Positions 17,570 through 26,987 of a stretch of 64,000 nt of DNA are shown piece by piece (within the stretch, counting starts at the first letter, position 1; every line of letters begins with the position of its first letter). The translations under genes were made by a program, and so were the position numbers. Under the pieces are notes generated by a model. It had not been told where the DNA came from. It made no database searches and was given only the letters and a program-made list of their open reading frames with translations. The DNA is from Rudanella paleaurantiibacter (GTDB taxonomy: Bacteria; Bacteroidota; Bacteroidia; Cytophagales; Spirosomataceae): positions 124,001-188,000 of the forward strand of contig NZ_WELI01000011.1 in NCBI RefSeq assembly GCF_009184635.1, read 5' to 3'.

Positions 17570-20500
17570 ATGCAAAAACGCGTACTTTTTGTAGTAGTCT
17601 GTCTACTACTGTCGGGTAGTTTGTTGGCACAAACTACAGGTGGAGACACGGATGGGCGGCCCACGAACGGGCGGCCCACGGATGGGCGGTCATCGGCACG
17701 AATCACCGGAACCGTCCGGTCCGACAAAGGGGAAGCAATCCCCGGCGTCAATGTGGTCATACAGGGGCAACAGCGAGGCACGGTCACCGACGCCAATGGG
17801 CAGTTCTCGATTGAAGCGACCCCCGGTCAACGGCTTATTTTTTCGTCGATCGGCTACGAGGGCGGGCAAGCCCAGATCAAAGAAGTTGGGAGTTCTACCA
17901 AACTGAACGTCACCCTGCGCGAATCGTCGGCTCAACTGGGTGAGGTAATTGTGGTTGGTTACGGCACGCAGGAGCGGAAAAATCTGATCGGTTCTATCAC
18001 CAAAATCGACCCATCCGAAACAAAATCAATCCCGGTTGGCAGCTTCGATCAACAGTTGCAGGGCAAGGTGCCGGGCGTACAGATTTCTGCGTCGACGGGC
18101 GTGCCGGGCGAACGAACAAACATCCGGGTGCGCGGAGCCACCTCCATCAACGGCAGCACCGACCCCCTCTACGTCGTCGATGGGGTGTTTATCAACGGCA
18201 ACAGCCTGCAAACGATCGGTACGGGGGGCAAAGCAACTTCGCCCATCGCTGACCTTAACCCTTCCGATATTGAAAGCATTGAAATACTGAAAGACGCCGA
18301 AGCCACTGCGCTTTACGGCTCGCGTGGGGCCAACGGTGTAATTCTGGTTACCACCAAGCGGGGCAGTTTCGGTCAGAAACCCACCATTAGCGTCAATGCG
18401 TCGGTTGGAGCTGCGCGAGCGGCTAAATTGTGGGACCTGACAACCGGCCCCCAACACGCCGAACTCGTGAACGAGTGGTGGGTAAACACAGGAAAAGATA
18501 CCCCATCACTGAACCGCACCTTTTCCAATCGGCCGTTCAGGCCTGTTGCCGAAGTCGGGCGTGGCCTGCCCGAAGAACAGAAAACCTACGACCGACTGAG
18601 CGAACTGTTTCGGACGGCCCGTTTGCAGAACTACGACCTTGCCTTGTCGGGCGGAACCCAGACCACCAAATACTACATTGGGGCAGGCTTCAACAGCCAG
18701 GAGGCCATCATCCGACCCATCAATTTCGACCGGGCTAATTTCAAGGTTAATCTCGACCAGCAGGTGAGCGATAAGGTGCAGATTGGGGTCAGCAACACCT
18801 TTTCGCGTACGTACCGCAATCAGGCACGCGCTGGCGATGGCCCGGCCGGTGGCTTGCTACAGGCGGCTCTGCATACGCCAACGTACCTCTCGCCGGTAAA
18901 TGAACAGGGCGTGCTGGTGGGCCGGGCCGGTTTTGATAACCTGACGTTGCTGCTCCAAAATTACGACGTCAACACCACCAGTCTGCGCTATATCGGTAAC
19001 CTCTACGCCGACGCCCAGCTGCTGCCCGGACTAAAATTTCGGAGTAGCTGGGGGCTTGATTACAACAATTATAACGAGTCGGAATACTGGAATTCGCTCC
19101 TGATTTCAGGCAGCCCGAATGGGTTGGCAACCTCCAGCGTGAGTCAGTTTACGACCTGGCTTAACGAGCAAACTCTCTCGTATCGCGTGCGTATCGGAGC
19201 CAAACACCATGTTGGTTTGCTGGTGGGCAACACGTTACAGAGCGATGTGCTCACCCGTACCTATGCCGAAGGCCGTGGTTTTGCTAATGATGACTTCACC
19301 CAGATTTCGTCGGCCGCGACAACGGCCGCATCGCAAAGCTGGAGTAAAAATACGCTGGCGTCGTTTTTCGGGCGTGCTAACTATAATTTCGGGGGTAAGT
19401 ATCTGTTCGATGTGAGCCTGCGCGCCGACGGCAGCAGCCGGTTCGGGGCCGACCGCAAATGGGGGTATTTCCCTGCTTTGGGTGCGGCCTGGCGCATCAA
19501 ACAGGAGCCCTTTTTGCAAAGCGTATCCTTCATTAGTGACCTTAAACTCCGGGGTAGTTGGGGGGTAACCGGTAATCAGAATGGCATCGGCAACTTTGCC
19601 GCTCAGGGGTTGTGGACCGGTGGCACGGGGTATCAGGGCAATCCGGGTATTTCGCCCCAGCAATTGGGTAACCCCGATTTGCAGTGGGAGCGCACCGGGC
19701 AAAGTAGCCTCGGCTTAGATCTTGGCCTTCTGAACGAGCGCATACGATTGGAGCTGAACCTGTACCGCAAACTGACGACCAATGGTCTGATTCAACTGGC
19801 CCTGCCCGCCACCACCGGGTTCAGTCAGTACTGGAGTAATGCCGCCGAAATCAGCAACCGGGGCTTCGAACTGTCACTCTCTACGGTCAATGTACAGCGC
19901 GGCAACCTAACCTGGAGTACCAGTTTCAATATTGCCCGTAATGTGAACCGCATCGAGCGCTTACCCAACCCCCTTCGGTACGGTAGCCGCGACCTGATTT
20001 TGCAACAGGAAGGCTTCCCGCTGTACTCGTTCTGGGTGTATAAACAGTTGTACGTGGACACGCAAACCGGCAATGCGGTTTACGACGACGTAAACAAAGA
20101 TGGGCAAATCACCGTGGCCGACCGGCAATTGCTTGGGAGTATCTGGCCCAAATTCTTCGGTGGGCTCACCAATAATCTGACCTACAAAGGGTTCGATGTA
20201 AATCTGTTCTTTGCGTTTCAGTACGGCAACCAGATTTACAATCATAACCGATTCTTTGGCGAAGGGGGCGGGGCTCGCGATGCCGCCCGAATCATTTTTG
20301 CCTCGAATCTGGCCCGTTGGCAGAAACCCGGCGATGTGACCGATGTGCCCCGTATCGACGGCATCAACGTAAATAACTACCGCGATGGGGGGAGCCGTTG
20401 GCTTGAAGATGGTTCGTTTTTGCGTCTGCGTTCGCTCACGGTGGGCTATACCTTCCCGAAAGAGCTGACAACCAAGGTCGGTCTGCAAAATCTGCGAATC

Positions 20501-20653
20501 TACGCCGTGGGTACCAACCTCTGGCTCCTCACTCGCTACACCGGTCTCGACCCTGAATCATCGGCGAGCAGCGACCCCAACGCGCAGGGTATTGACCTCG
20601 GTACTCCTCCGCAACCTGTTGGTATTCAGGGTGGACTAAGCCTCACTTTCTAA
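17570..20653 (+). CDS. SusC/RagA-type TonB-dependent outer-membrane receptor
   Basis: This 1,027-residue receptor has a signal peptide, a carboxypeptidase-regulatory-like domain (ITGTVRSDKGEAIPGVNVVI, about residues 45-120), a TonB-box-like segment (EVIVVGYGTQERKNLIGSI), a plug domain with LYVVDGVFING and EILKDAEATALYGSRGANGV, then a 22-strand-type barrel ending GLSLTF. With the SusD partner 13 bp downstream it imports a ligand across the outer membrane. The ligand is unknown; the downstream sulfur-oxidation genes hint at a sulfur-containing organic compound. It is the first gene of a seven-gene operon. Confidence 0.95.
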   Translation: MQKRVLFVVVCLLLSGSLLAQTTGGDTDGRPTNGRPTDGRSSARITGTVRSDKGEAIPGVNVVIQGQQRGTVTDANGQFSIEATPGQRLIFSSIGYEGGQAQIKEVGSSTKLNVTLRESSAQLGEVIVVGYGTQERKNLIGSITKIDPSETKSIPVGSFDQQLQGKVPGVQISASTGVPGERTNIRVRGATSINGSTDPLYVVDGVFINGNSLQTIGTGGKATSPIADLNPSDIESIEILKDAEATALYGSRGANGVILVTTKRGSFGQKPTISVNASVGAARAAKLWDLTTGPQHAELVNEWWVNTGKDTPSLNRTFSNRPFRPVAEVGRGLPEEQKTYDRLSELFRTARLQNYDLALSGGTQTTKYYIGAGFNSQEAIIRPINFDRANFKVNLDQQVSDKVQIGVSNTFSRTYRNQARAGDGPAGGLLQAALHTPTYLSPVNEQGVLVGRAGFDNLTLLLQNYDVNTTSLRYIGNLYADAQLLPGLKFRSSWGLDYNNYNESEYWNSLLISGSPNGLATSSVSQFTTWLNEQTLSYRVRIGAKHHVGLLVGNTLQSDVLTRTYAEGRGFANDDFTQISSAATTAASQSWSKNTLASFFGRANYNFGGKYLFDVSLRADGSSRFGADRKWGYFPALGAAWRIKQEPFLQSVSFISDLKLRGSWGVTGNQNGIGNFAAQGLWTGGTGYQGNPGISPQQLGNPDLQWERTGQSSLGLDLGLLNERIRLELNLYRKLTTNGLIQLALPATTGFSQYWSNAAEISNRGFELSLSTVNVQRGNLTWSTSFNIARNVNRIERLPNPLRYGSRDLILQQEGFPLYSFWVYKQLYVDTQTGNAVYDDVNKDGQITVADRQLLGSIWPKFFGGLTNNLTYKGFDVNLFFAFQYGNQIYNHNRFFGEGGGARDAARIIFASNLARWQKPGDVTDVPRIDGINVNNYRDGGSRWLEDGSFLRLRSLTVGYTFPKELTTKVGLQNLRIYAVGTNLWLLTRYTGLDPESSASSDPNAQGIDLGTPPQPVGIQGGLSLTF
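17648..17692 (+). repeat. Three 15-bp tandem repeats in the N-terminal linker of the SusC-like protein
   Basis: The units ACGGATGGGCGGCCC, ACGAACGGGCGGCCC and ACGGATGGGCGGTCA encode TDGRP-TNGRP-TDGRS. They sit just after the signal peptide cleavage region and would be a flexible linker, likely variable in copy number. Confidence 0.8.
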
Positions 20654-20666
20654 CTTTTCCGACCTC

Positions 20667-22019
20667 ATGAAACGAATTAAATACATCGCTCTACTGGGCG
20701 TTGGGTTGGCGGTTAGTGCCTGCCAAACCTTTTTAGACGTCAAACCGCTCGAATCTATCTCCGATGCGGTAACCATAAAAGACCAAACCTCGGCCCTTAC
20801 AGCCCTGCGGGGTGTGTACAGCGCCCTGGCCGATGCCGGGTATTACGGCACGAGTTTTCCAAGTATCGGTTATCTGTCGGGCGACAATATCGTTTGGACA
20901 GGGTCACAGTCGCAGGTGCAGGAGTTTATCAATAAGCGGGTGAGCGCCGAAAATGCAACGCTTAGCTCGGCCTGGATTGCTATGTACCGCACCATCAACC
21001 GGGCCAACAATGTGCTGGAGAAAGTGCCCGCCGTAACCGATCCCGCCCTGACCCCAGCCCTGCGGAACGCGTACCTGGGGCAAGCTTATGCCATTCGGGC
21101 GTTGGCTTATTTCGATTTGGCCCGGACGTGGGGCGGGGTGCCTATTATTACGAAGCCAACCCTCGGTCCCGCCGACAATGCCGGGATTCGGCGGGCTACG
21201 TTGGCAGCAACCTATGCGCAGGTGCTCAGGGATCTGGAGGCTGCCGAACCACTGTTGCCGCTGGCAACCGACCGGTACAACGTGACCCGCAAAACGGTAT
21301 TTGCGCTCAAAGCGCGCTATTTTCTATACAACAAAGATTGGGCAAAAGCTGAGGATTTCGCGGGCCGCCTGATTGGTGATTCGACGAATTACCGGCTTTT
21401 GCGCCCGTTTGGTGCCTTTTTTCAGAACGACGCCCGGGGCACGCAGGAGTCGGTTTGGGAGATTTTTTACAATGGTACCACTGAGGTAAACACGCACCGG
21501 AATCAGTGGCAACCCCAAACGGCCGGTGGTACCCGTCAGTGGGCACCCAACGACGCGCTCGTGGCCTTGCTAACTAACCCGGCCATCGGCGGAAACCGCT
21601 CGGTGCTCGTGGCCCGCGACAATCAGAACCGCCCATACGGCACGTTGTATTACCGTAATCCGGCCTCCGACCCGTCTTATATTTTCCGGATTGCCGAAGC
21701 CTATCTGATTCGGGCTGAAGCCCGTGCCCAGCAAAACAAGCTGACCGAGGCTCTCGCTGACCTCAACGCCGTTCGCGAACGGGCCGGGCTTGCCCCGCTC
21801 CGTAGCTCAACCGTAGCTACGCCCGAAGCGGTATTACTGGCCATTGAAAATGAACGACGTGTGGAGTTTGCGCTGGAGCCGCACCGCTGGTTCGATATTG
21901 TTCGGACGGGTCGCGCGCCGGCCGTGTTCAACCTGACCGACCCGAACCGGTACCTCATGCCCCTACCCATTCAGCAGCTCCTGTCTGATAAGGCACTCGA
22001 ACAAAATCCTGGCTACTAA
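20667..22019 (+). CDS. SusD/RagB-type nutrient-binding lipoprotein
   Basis: This 450-residue lipoprotein has a lipobox ending at Cys19 (VSAC). It shows SusD features: AIRALAYFDLARTWGGVPII (TPR-like helical core) and a C-terminal region with NERRVEFALEPHRWFDIVRTG, the hallmark of the family, then YLMPLPIQQLLSDKALEQNPGY. It caps the SusC-like barrel at the cell surface and binds the substrate. It starts 13 bp after the receptor and is full length for the shorter SusD proteins. Confidence 0.95.
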   Translation: MKRIKYIALLGVGLAVSACQTFLDVKPLESISDAVTIKDQTSALTALRGVYSALADAGYYGTSFPSIGYLSGDNIVWTGSQSQVQEFINKRVSAENATLSSAWIAMYRTINRANNVLEKVPAVTDPALTPALRNAYLGQAYAIRALAYFDLARTWGGVPIITKPTLGPADNAGIRRATLAATYAQVLRDLEAAEPLLPLATDRYNVTRKTVFALKARYFLYNKDWAKAEDFAGRLIGDSTNYRLLRPFGAFFQNDARGTQESVWEIFYNGTTEVNTHRNQWQPQTAGGTRQWAPNDALVALLTNPAIGGNRSVLVARDNQNRPYGTLYYRNPASDPSYIFRIAEAYLIRAEARAQQNKLTEALADLNAVRERAGLAPLRSSTVATPEAVLLAIENERRVEFALEPHRWFDIVRTGRAPAVFNLTDPNRYLMPLPIQQLLSDKALEQNPGY

Positions 22020-22031
22020 CCCCTTTCCGTC

Positions 22032-23357
22032 ATGAAAATCTCATCAATCCAGACCATTGGTATCCGGTTTGTGGTGCTGTACATGGCTATTCAGCTTTTG
22101 CCGCTCGACGGTCAATTTTTCAAGAACCTGTTCGATTGGTCAGGCGATTCGGTTGCCTACGCTTTTACGCGGTGGCTGTTCAACCTGTCGCGGTATGCGC
22201 CCTCGTTTTTTGGTTCAACGGCTACGTTTACAAACTGGGCGGTAGTGGCTCTGTTGGCCGGCATCGGCACCTTAATCTGGGCGCAACGCTCCCCGAATCC
22301 AGCAGCCGACGAGCGTGTGTATGCCTGGGTCAGGGTGGCGGTTCGGTACCGGCTCGCCTGGGCCGTGATAGCTTACGGTTTCCTCAAACTGTTTCCGATT
22401 CAGGCCCCCCTGCCGTCGTTGAGTAGCCTCAATACGGCCTACGGCGACCATTCGGCCTGGAAATTGTTTTCGCTCTCGCTGGGGGTTGTGCCGGGGTATC
22501 AGGCGTTTCTGGGTGGAGTTGAGGTGTTAGGCGGCTTGTTGTTGCTCCACCGCAAAACCACCGCTATTGGAACCCTGATTCTGTTACCGTTTTTGGGGAA
22601 TGTGTTTTTCTCCAACCTCGCTTATGAGGGCGGTGAGTACATCTACAGCGGGCTGTTGCTCACCTTTGGGCTGTTTCTGTTTGGGCACGATGCCGCTCGT
22701 TTGTTCCGCCTGGTATCCCTCGAACGCCCGGCCCGGCCCAATCAGGAACCTGCCGCCCTGTCGACTATTCCGCGAGCGGCCCGCTATGGGCTAAAAGGGG
22801 CGTTTTTGGGTTTGGTTGTAGGTGTTTACGGGTTCACAACGGCATTCACGCCCCGGGCTATCCGGTACCCGCAAACGCCCGGCCTGCGTGCCGAGGGGGT
22901 GCTTGGCCTTTACCGGGTGGAAACGTTTAAGCAGGATGGGCAGGTGATTCCTTACGCAAAAATGCACCCAGGCCGCTGGCAAGATGTGGTTTTTGAGCCC
23001 TGGAATACGCTCAGCATCCGGTCGAACCGGCCGGTAACAATCCACCATGTTTCAACCGAAGAGCTACCTGCCGGTGCCGCCCAAAGCGATCACGAACTGG
23101 CCGGTTCGCAGGGACGGCTTTACTACCGGTACACAACCGATGTTGCCCGGACTCAACTGCTTCTGCAGAATGCAAACCCCCATCACGCTACCGATCGACT
23201 TAGGTTACGGCTCACCCGAGCTGCCAACAACCGGCTCACGCTGCAAGGCACCGATTCGGAAGGGCACCGGGTAGAGGCTACGCTGGTGAAAGTGAACAAA
23301 AAATACCTGCAACACGAAGCCGCCAAAGCTGGTCGGCGGGGCTCACTCACTCTTTAA
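22032..23357 (+). CDS. DoxX-like polytopic membrane protein 1
   Basis: This 441-residue protein has several hydrophobic spans in its first 300 residues and a soluble C-terminal domain. It shares blocks with the next gene: YGFLKLFPIQAPLPSLSSL, YGD, VEVLGGLLLLHRKTTAIG, LGNVFFSNLAYEGGEYIYS. This pattern fits the DoxX-like family, whose name comes from thiosulfate:quinone oxidoreductase subunits. The C-terminal part has GLYRVETFKQDGQVIPY, common in large Bacteroidota members. It is 12 bp after susD. A role in passing electrons or handling a small sulfur substrate is an inference from the neighbours. Confidence 0.65.
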   Translation: MKISSIQTIGIRFVVLYMAIQLLPLDGQFFKNLFDWSGDSVAYAFTRWLFNLSRYAPSFFGSTATFTNWAVVALLAGIGTLIWAQRSPNPAADERVYAWVRVAVRYRLAWAVIAYGFLKLFPIQAPLPSLSSLNTAYGDHSAWKLFSLSLGVVPGYQAFLGGVEVLGGLLLLHRKTTAIGTLILLPFLGNVFFSNLAYEGGEYIYSGLLLTFGLFLFGHDAARLFRLVSLERPARPNQEPAALSTIPRAARYGLKGAFLGLVVGVYGFTTAFTPRAIRYPQTPGLRAEGVLGLYRVETFKQDGQVIPYAKMHPGRWQDVVFEPWNTLSIRSNRPVTIHHVSTEELPAGAAQSDHELAGSQGRLYYRYTTDVARTQLLLQNANPHHATDRLRLRLTRAANNRLTLQGTDSEGHRVEATLVKVNKKYLQHEAAKAGRRGSLTL

Positions 23358-23368
23358 CTCACAGACCT

Positions 23369-25102
23369 ATGGCAACCTATCCAATCACGCCTGAACAAAT
23401 TGAACTTGGGTTACGAAAGCCGATTTCGGCGGCTGTTGCGCCTGCAAATCCGCCGGTATCTGCAGGCGCAACAGCCCGTCCCTGGACCGAGGGCCAGAAA
23501 ATTCTGTTCAGAATTGCCTTTGTGTTTTTCATCGCCATGTCGTTGCCCAATGACCTGGCCTGGTACAAAAATGCCCTCACTCTTGACTGGCTTCACCCGC
23601 ACTACCGCGATTTCTACGATTTGGCCCGCTTCGGGTCGGGTCTGGGGCTATTCGGGAATCGTATCTTCGGGAGTACCTTGAATGGCTATGCCATTTGGGT
23701 AATCACGCTGCTGTTTGCCATTGCGGTAGGGGCCGTCTGGACGGCCGTTCTCTGGCTTCGCAAGGCGGAACCCGCTCATTATGAGACCCTGTACTACTGG
23801 CTGCGGGTGGTGGTGCGGTACCGCGCGGGTATCGGTATCATCGGGTTTGGGTTCACTAAACTGCTACCCACCCAGTTGCCATACCCGTCGTTGGGGGTGT
23901 TGAACACCGATTTTGGTGATTTGACGCTACAAAAAATTTACTGGTTGTCGATTGGCATTGTGCCCTGGTACGAGGTGTTTACGGGTGTAGTTGAGGTGGC
24001 CGCCGGAGCATTCCTGTTTTTTCGAGCCACTACGTTCTGGGGGGCGGTGCTGTTGTTTGGGGCCCTGGCCGACATTGTGTACGTCAACTTTGCCTACGAC
24101 GGGGGCGTGCATGTATATAGTTCGTATTTCGTGTTGTTATCCGGCTTTTTGCTGGTCTACTACATCGCCGACCTCTACAAGTTGCTCATTCTGGAGCAGC
24201 CCGTGGTGCCTGTGTATTTTGCCCCAAACTTTACGGGTTGGCAGCAATATGTACGTATCGGGCTGAAAGCGGCTACCCTCGGCATTTTTCTGGTCTGGCT
24301 GTTCTGGCTGCAATGGACCAACTGGAAATACGACCCCTATAAGCAACCCGCTCAGAAAGGGATTAAGGAGTTACGGGGTAATTATGCCGTGACCGAGTTC
24401 CGAATCCACGGCGGTCCCGAGACCGGACAGCTCCTGCCCGAATCGCCGACCGACACCCTCCGCTGGCAACAGGCTACGTTTGAAAACTGGACTACGCTGA
24501 CGTTCAAAACGGCCAAACCCGTCCAACTGGACCTGTCGAACGGAGGGGGAGCCCCCATGCGCGACATCAACCGCACGTTTGAACTCACGGGAGTAGCCGG
24601 TGGGCAGCGGGTGTTCTATTACGAAGCCGATACGGTGAATGGTGTTCTGTATTTGCAGGACAAAAACCGGGGTGCCCGGGCGAGCCAGGCCGAAAACGCC
24701 ACCCGCGAATATCTGGTGAACAACCGCGACCTGGGTGGGCAAGGCGCCCGACCGGCCGGTCCCGGCGAGTCTCGCCCTGAACGCGACCCGGTTCAGGCGG
24801 CCAAAGACTCGCTCGAAGCTGTTTCGTTTATCCCGAAAGCAGTACAGGTCATCATCGGGCCCGAAGACCCCAAAATACACCCACTTGCCCGCTCTACCCG
24901 GCGCTCCAAAGGCATTCGGGCGGAAAGTAAACCTGTCAAACGGAACCGGATGGTGCTTGCTTACACCGTACAAAATGGCGGACAGCGGGTGATTCTGCGG
25001 GGCATCAACGAGCATAAAGATTCCATTTATGTGGTACTTGATCGCTACGTGCGGCCGTACGCGCTCAGCCGCAGCACGCTCGAAGCCGGTACGTATGAAT
25101 AG
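23369..25102 (+). CDS. DoxX-like polytopic membrane protein 2 with long C-terminal domain
   Basis: This 577-residue paralogue of the preceding protein keeps the same core (GFGFTKLLPTQLPYPSLGVL, VEVAAGAFLFFRATTFWGA, YVNFAYDGGVHVYSSYF). It adds a Pro- and Arg-rich, low-complexity insert (QGARPAGPGESRPERDPVQA) and a longer tail. It lies 11 bp after its paralogue, and its last 8 bases overlap the cytochrome gene, so the set is co-translated. Two different DoxX-like proteins side by side could form a heteromeric membrane complex. Function is inferred from context only. Confidence 0.65.
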   Translation: MATYPITPEQIELGLRKPISAAVAPANPPVSAGATARPWTEGQKILFRIAFVFFIAMSLPNDLAWYKNALTLDWLHPHYRDFYDLARFGSGLGLFGNRIFGSTLNGYAIWVITLLFAIAVGAVWTAVLWLRKAEPAHYETLYYWLRVVVRYRAGIGIIGFGFTKLLPTQLPYPSLGVLNTDFGDLTLQKIYWLSIGIVPWYEVFTGVVEVAAGAFLFFRATTFWGAVLLFGALADIVYVNFAYDGGVHVYSSYFVLLSGFLLVYYIADLYKLLILEQPVVPVYFAPNFTGWQQYVRIGLKAATLGIFLVWLFWLQWTNWKYDPYKQPAQKGIKELRGNYAVTEFRIHGGPETGQLLPESPTDTLRWQQATFENWTTLTFKTAKPVQLDLSNGGGAPMRDINRTFELTGVAGGQRVFYYEADTVNGVLYLQDKNRGARASQAENATREYLVNNRDLGGQGARPAGPGESRPERDPVQAAKDSLEAVSFIPKAVQVIIGPEDPKIHPLARSTRRSKGIRAESKPVKRNRMVLAYTVQNGGQRVILRGINEHKDSIYVVLDRYVRPYALSRSTLEAGTYE

Positions 25103-25688
25103 GCTAATTGGTCTCTCATGCGTGATGATGGTGATACTGGGCGGGTGGGTTCGTCACTCGCCCGGTACCAACTCTCCTATAGTGCCAACGGATACCATAC
25201 CGGGTCGGTTTGGTTTCGGGCGAGCTGCCTCTGCCGCACACCTGACCCGACTGGACAGCGATGTGCGCCCCGATGGTATAGGCCTACCACCGGGTTCGGG
25301 TACGGCGGGGCAGGGGGCCGTGCTTTTTCGGGCCAAATGTGCGGCCTGCCACGGGCCGGGTGGTACGGGTGGACCAAACGGTGCCCTCGTTATGACGGCC
25401 CCTGCTGATGCCTTAGCATTATCCGGCAAACGGCCCGAACGGGTCATTGGCAATTACTGGCCTTACGCGACAACCGTCTTTGACTACATCCGGCGGGCCA
25501 TGCCCTTCAATGCCCCCGGCTCCCTCATCGATGACGAGGTGTATGCCCTCACCGCTTACCTGCTGTCGGCCAATAAAGTAATGGATTCAACGATGGTGCT
25601 AAATGCCAATACGTTACCGACTATCTGTATGCCGGCTCAGCACTTGTTTGTGCCCGACGACCGGCGGGGTGGGCCCGAAATTCGATGA
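25095..25688 (+). CDS. soxD: SoxD-like monoheme cytochrome c
   Basis: This 197-residue exported cytochrome has an N-terminal hydrophobic segment (LIGLSCVMMVILGGWV) and one heme site CAACH (Cys82-His86). The surrounding sequence is SoxD-like: FGRAAS at the start of the domain, RPDGIGLPPGSGTAGQG, YWPYATTVFDYIRRAMPFNA, DDEVYALTAYLLSANKVM and a late FVPDDRR. I start it at the ATG at 25095, overlapping the preceding stop; the GTG-type start upstream gives an implausible N terminus. It has one heme and is about half the length of classical diheme SoxD. It is the likely electron acceptor of the molybdenum enzyme 3 bp downstream. Confidence 0.82.
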   Translation: MNRLIGLSCVMMVILGGWVRHSPGTNSPIVPTDTIPGRFGFGRAASAAHLTRLDSDVRPDGIGLPPGSGTAGQGAVLFRAKCAACHGPGGTGGPNGALVMTAPADALALSGKRPERVIGNYWPYATTVFDYIRRAMPFNAPGSLIDDEVYALTAYLLSANKVMDSTMVLNANTLPTICMPAQHLFVPDDRRGGPEIR

Positions 25689-25691
25689 GTA

Positions 25692-26969
25692 ATGAAGAAA
25701 AACGAAACCGAAAGAACCCCAAATGTTAGCCGTCGGAGCCTGCTGGGGGGTGCCGCAACAGCGGCTGTGGCCCTGGTGCAAAACGCATTGGCGAAAGGTT
25801 GGCCTGCAATGGCGGTTCAGGTTGGCATTTCGCAATATGAACTCAAATTACTCGATGACCCGACCCGCGTACCGGGTTTGCCGCCGGGCGAGGTCGGAAC
25901 CCGATCGGCGTTTGAGAAGCTGGTAAAAAAACCCTCCGATATATCGTCTCGGTCCCCCTTGCAGGATCTTCACGGCATCATTACCCCCTCGGATTTGCAC
26001 TTTGAGCGACACCATAACGGGATTCCTACGGTCGACCCGGCCCGGTACGAGCTAACCATTCACGGGCTGGTTCACCGACCCACGGTGTTTTCACTGGCCG
26101 ACCTGAAGCGGTTTCCGAGCGTATCGCGGATTGCGTTTCTGGAGTGTTCAGGAAATTTTCGGACGGGTAAAGAAACGATGAGCCCGCAGGAAATTGCCGG
26201 GCTGACGAGCCAAAGCGAGTGGACCGGGGTGAAACTGTCGACCCTCTTTCGGGAGGTGGGCGTGAAGCCTTCGGCTACGTGGTTTCTGGCCGAAGGGGGC
26301 GACGCGGCCCGGATGACCCGCAGCATTCCGGTACAGAAAGGGTTCGACGATGCCCTTATCGCGTATGCGCAGAACGGCGAAGCCCTCCGGCCCGAACAAG
26401 GCTATCCGGTACGGTTGTTTTTGCCCGGTTGGGAGGGGAACATGAGCGTTAAATGGCTCCGTCGTCTTGAGTTGGGCGACGCCCCCTGGCACACGCGTGA
26501 GGAAACGTCCAAATACACCGAGCCGGTGCGTGCACCCGGTGGCGGGCCTGGTAAAATTCGGCAGTTCAGTTTCGAAATGGACGCCCGCAGTCTGATTACG
26601 TACCCGGCCTACCCGGCACAGGTAGAACGCGGTTGGATTGAAATACGGGGCCTTGCCTGGAGCGGGCGCGGCAAGGTTGTTCGGGTTGAGGTCAGTACCG
26701 ATGCGGGCCGGTCGTGGCAAGTGGCCGAATTACAGCAACCCGTGCTCGATAAGGCCCATGTCCGCTTTCGGCACCTCTGGCGCTGGGATGGAGCCGAAAC
26801 CGAAATCTGTAGCCGGGTTACCGACGAAACTGGCTACACGCAGCCAACCCTAAAGCAATTGATCGATGCCCGCGGCCCCGATACGGGTGGGTACCACCTG
26901 AACCCGATTACGCCCTGGGTGTTAAAAGCCGATGGTCGGGTGTTCCATAAACCCCAAAACTGGCGGTGA
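25692..26969 (+). CDS. soxC: SoxC-like molybdenum sulfite/sulfane dehydrogenase
   Basis: This 425-residue enzyme has a Tat-type signal (SRRSLLGGAATAAVALV), an oxidoreductase molybdopterin domain with the Mo-ligand Cys152 in LECSGNFRTGK, and a C-terminal Mo-co dimerisation domain (GLAWSGRGKVVRVEVSTDAG). GYPVRLFLPGWEGNMSVKWL and REETSKYTEP are SoxC signatures. SoxC oxidises sulfite or protein-bound sulfane sulfur in the periplasm and passes electrons to SoxD. It follows the SoxD-like gene by 3 bp. No SoxYZ, SoxAX or SoxB is in the window, so free sulfite is the more likely substrate. Confidence 0.9.
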   Translation: MKKNETERTPNVSRRSLLGGAATAAVALVQNALAKGWPAMAVQVGISQYELKLLDDPTRVPGLPPGEVGTRSAFEKLVKKPSDISSRSPLQDLHGIITPSDLHFERHHNGIPTVDPARYELTIHGLVHRPTVFSLADLKRFPSVSRIAFLECSGNFRTGKETMSPQEIAGLTSQSEWTGVKLSTLFREVGVKPSATWFLAEGGDAARMTRSIPVQKGFDDALIAYAQNGEALRPEQGYPVRLFLPGWEGNMSVKWLRRLELGDAPWHTREETSKYTEPVRAPGGGPGKIRQFSFEMDARSLITYPAYPAQVERGWIEIRGLAWSGRGKVVRVEVSTDAGRSWQVAELQQPVLDKAHVRFRHLWRWDGAETEICSRVTDETGYTQPTLKQLIDARGPDTGGYHLNPITPWVLKADGRVFHKPQNWR

Positions 26970-26987
26970 CCCGTCAGGTACAAAATC

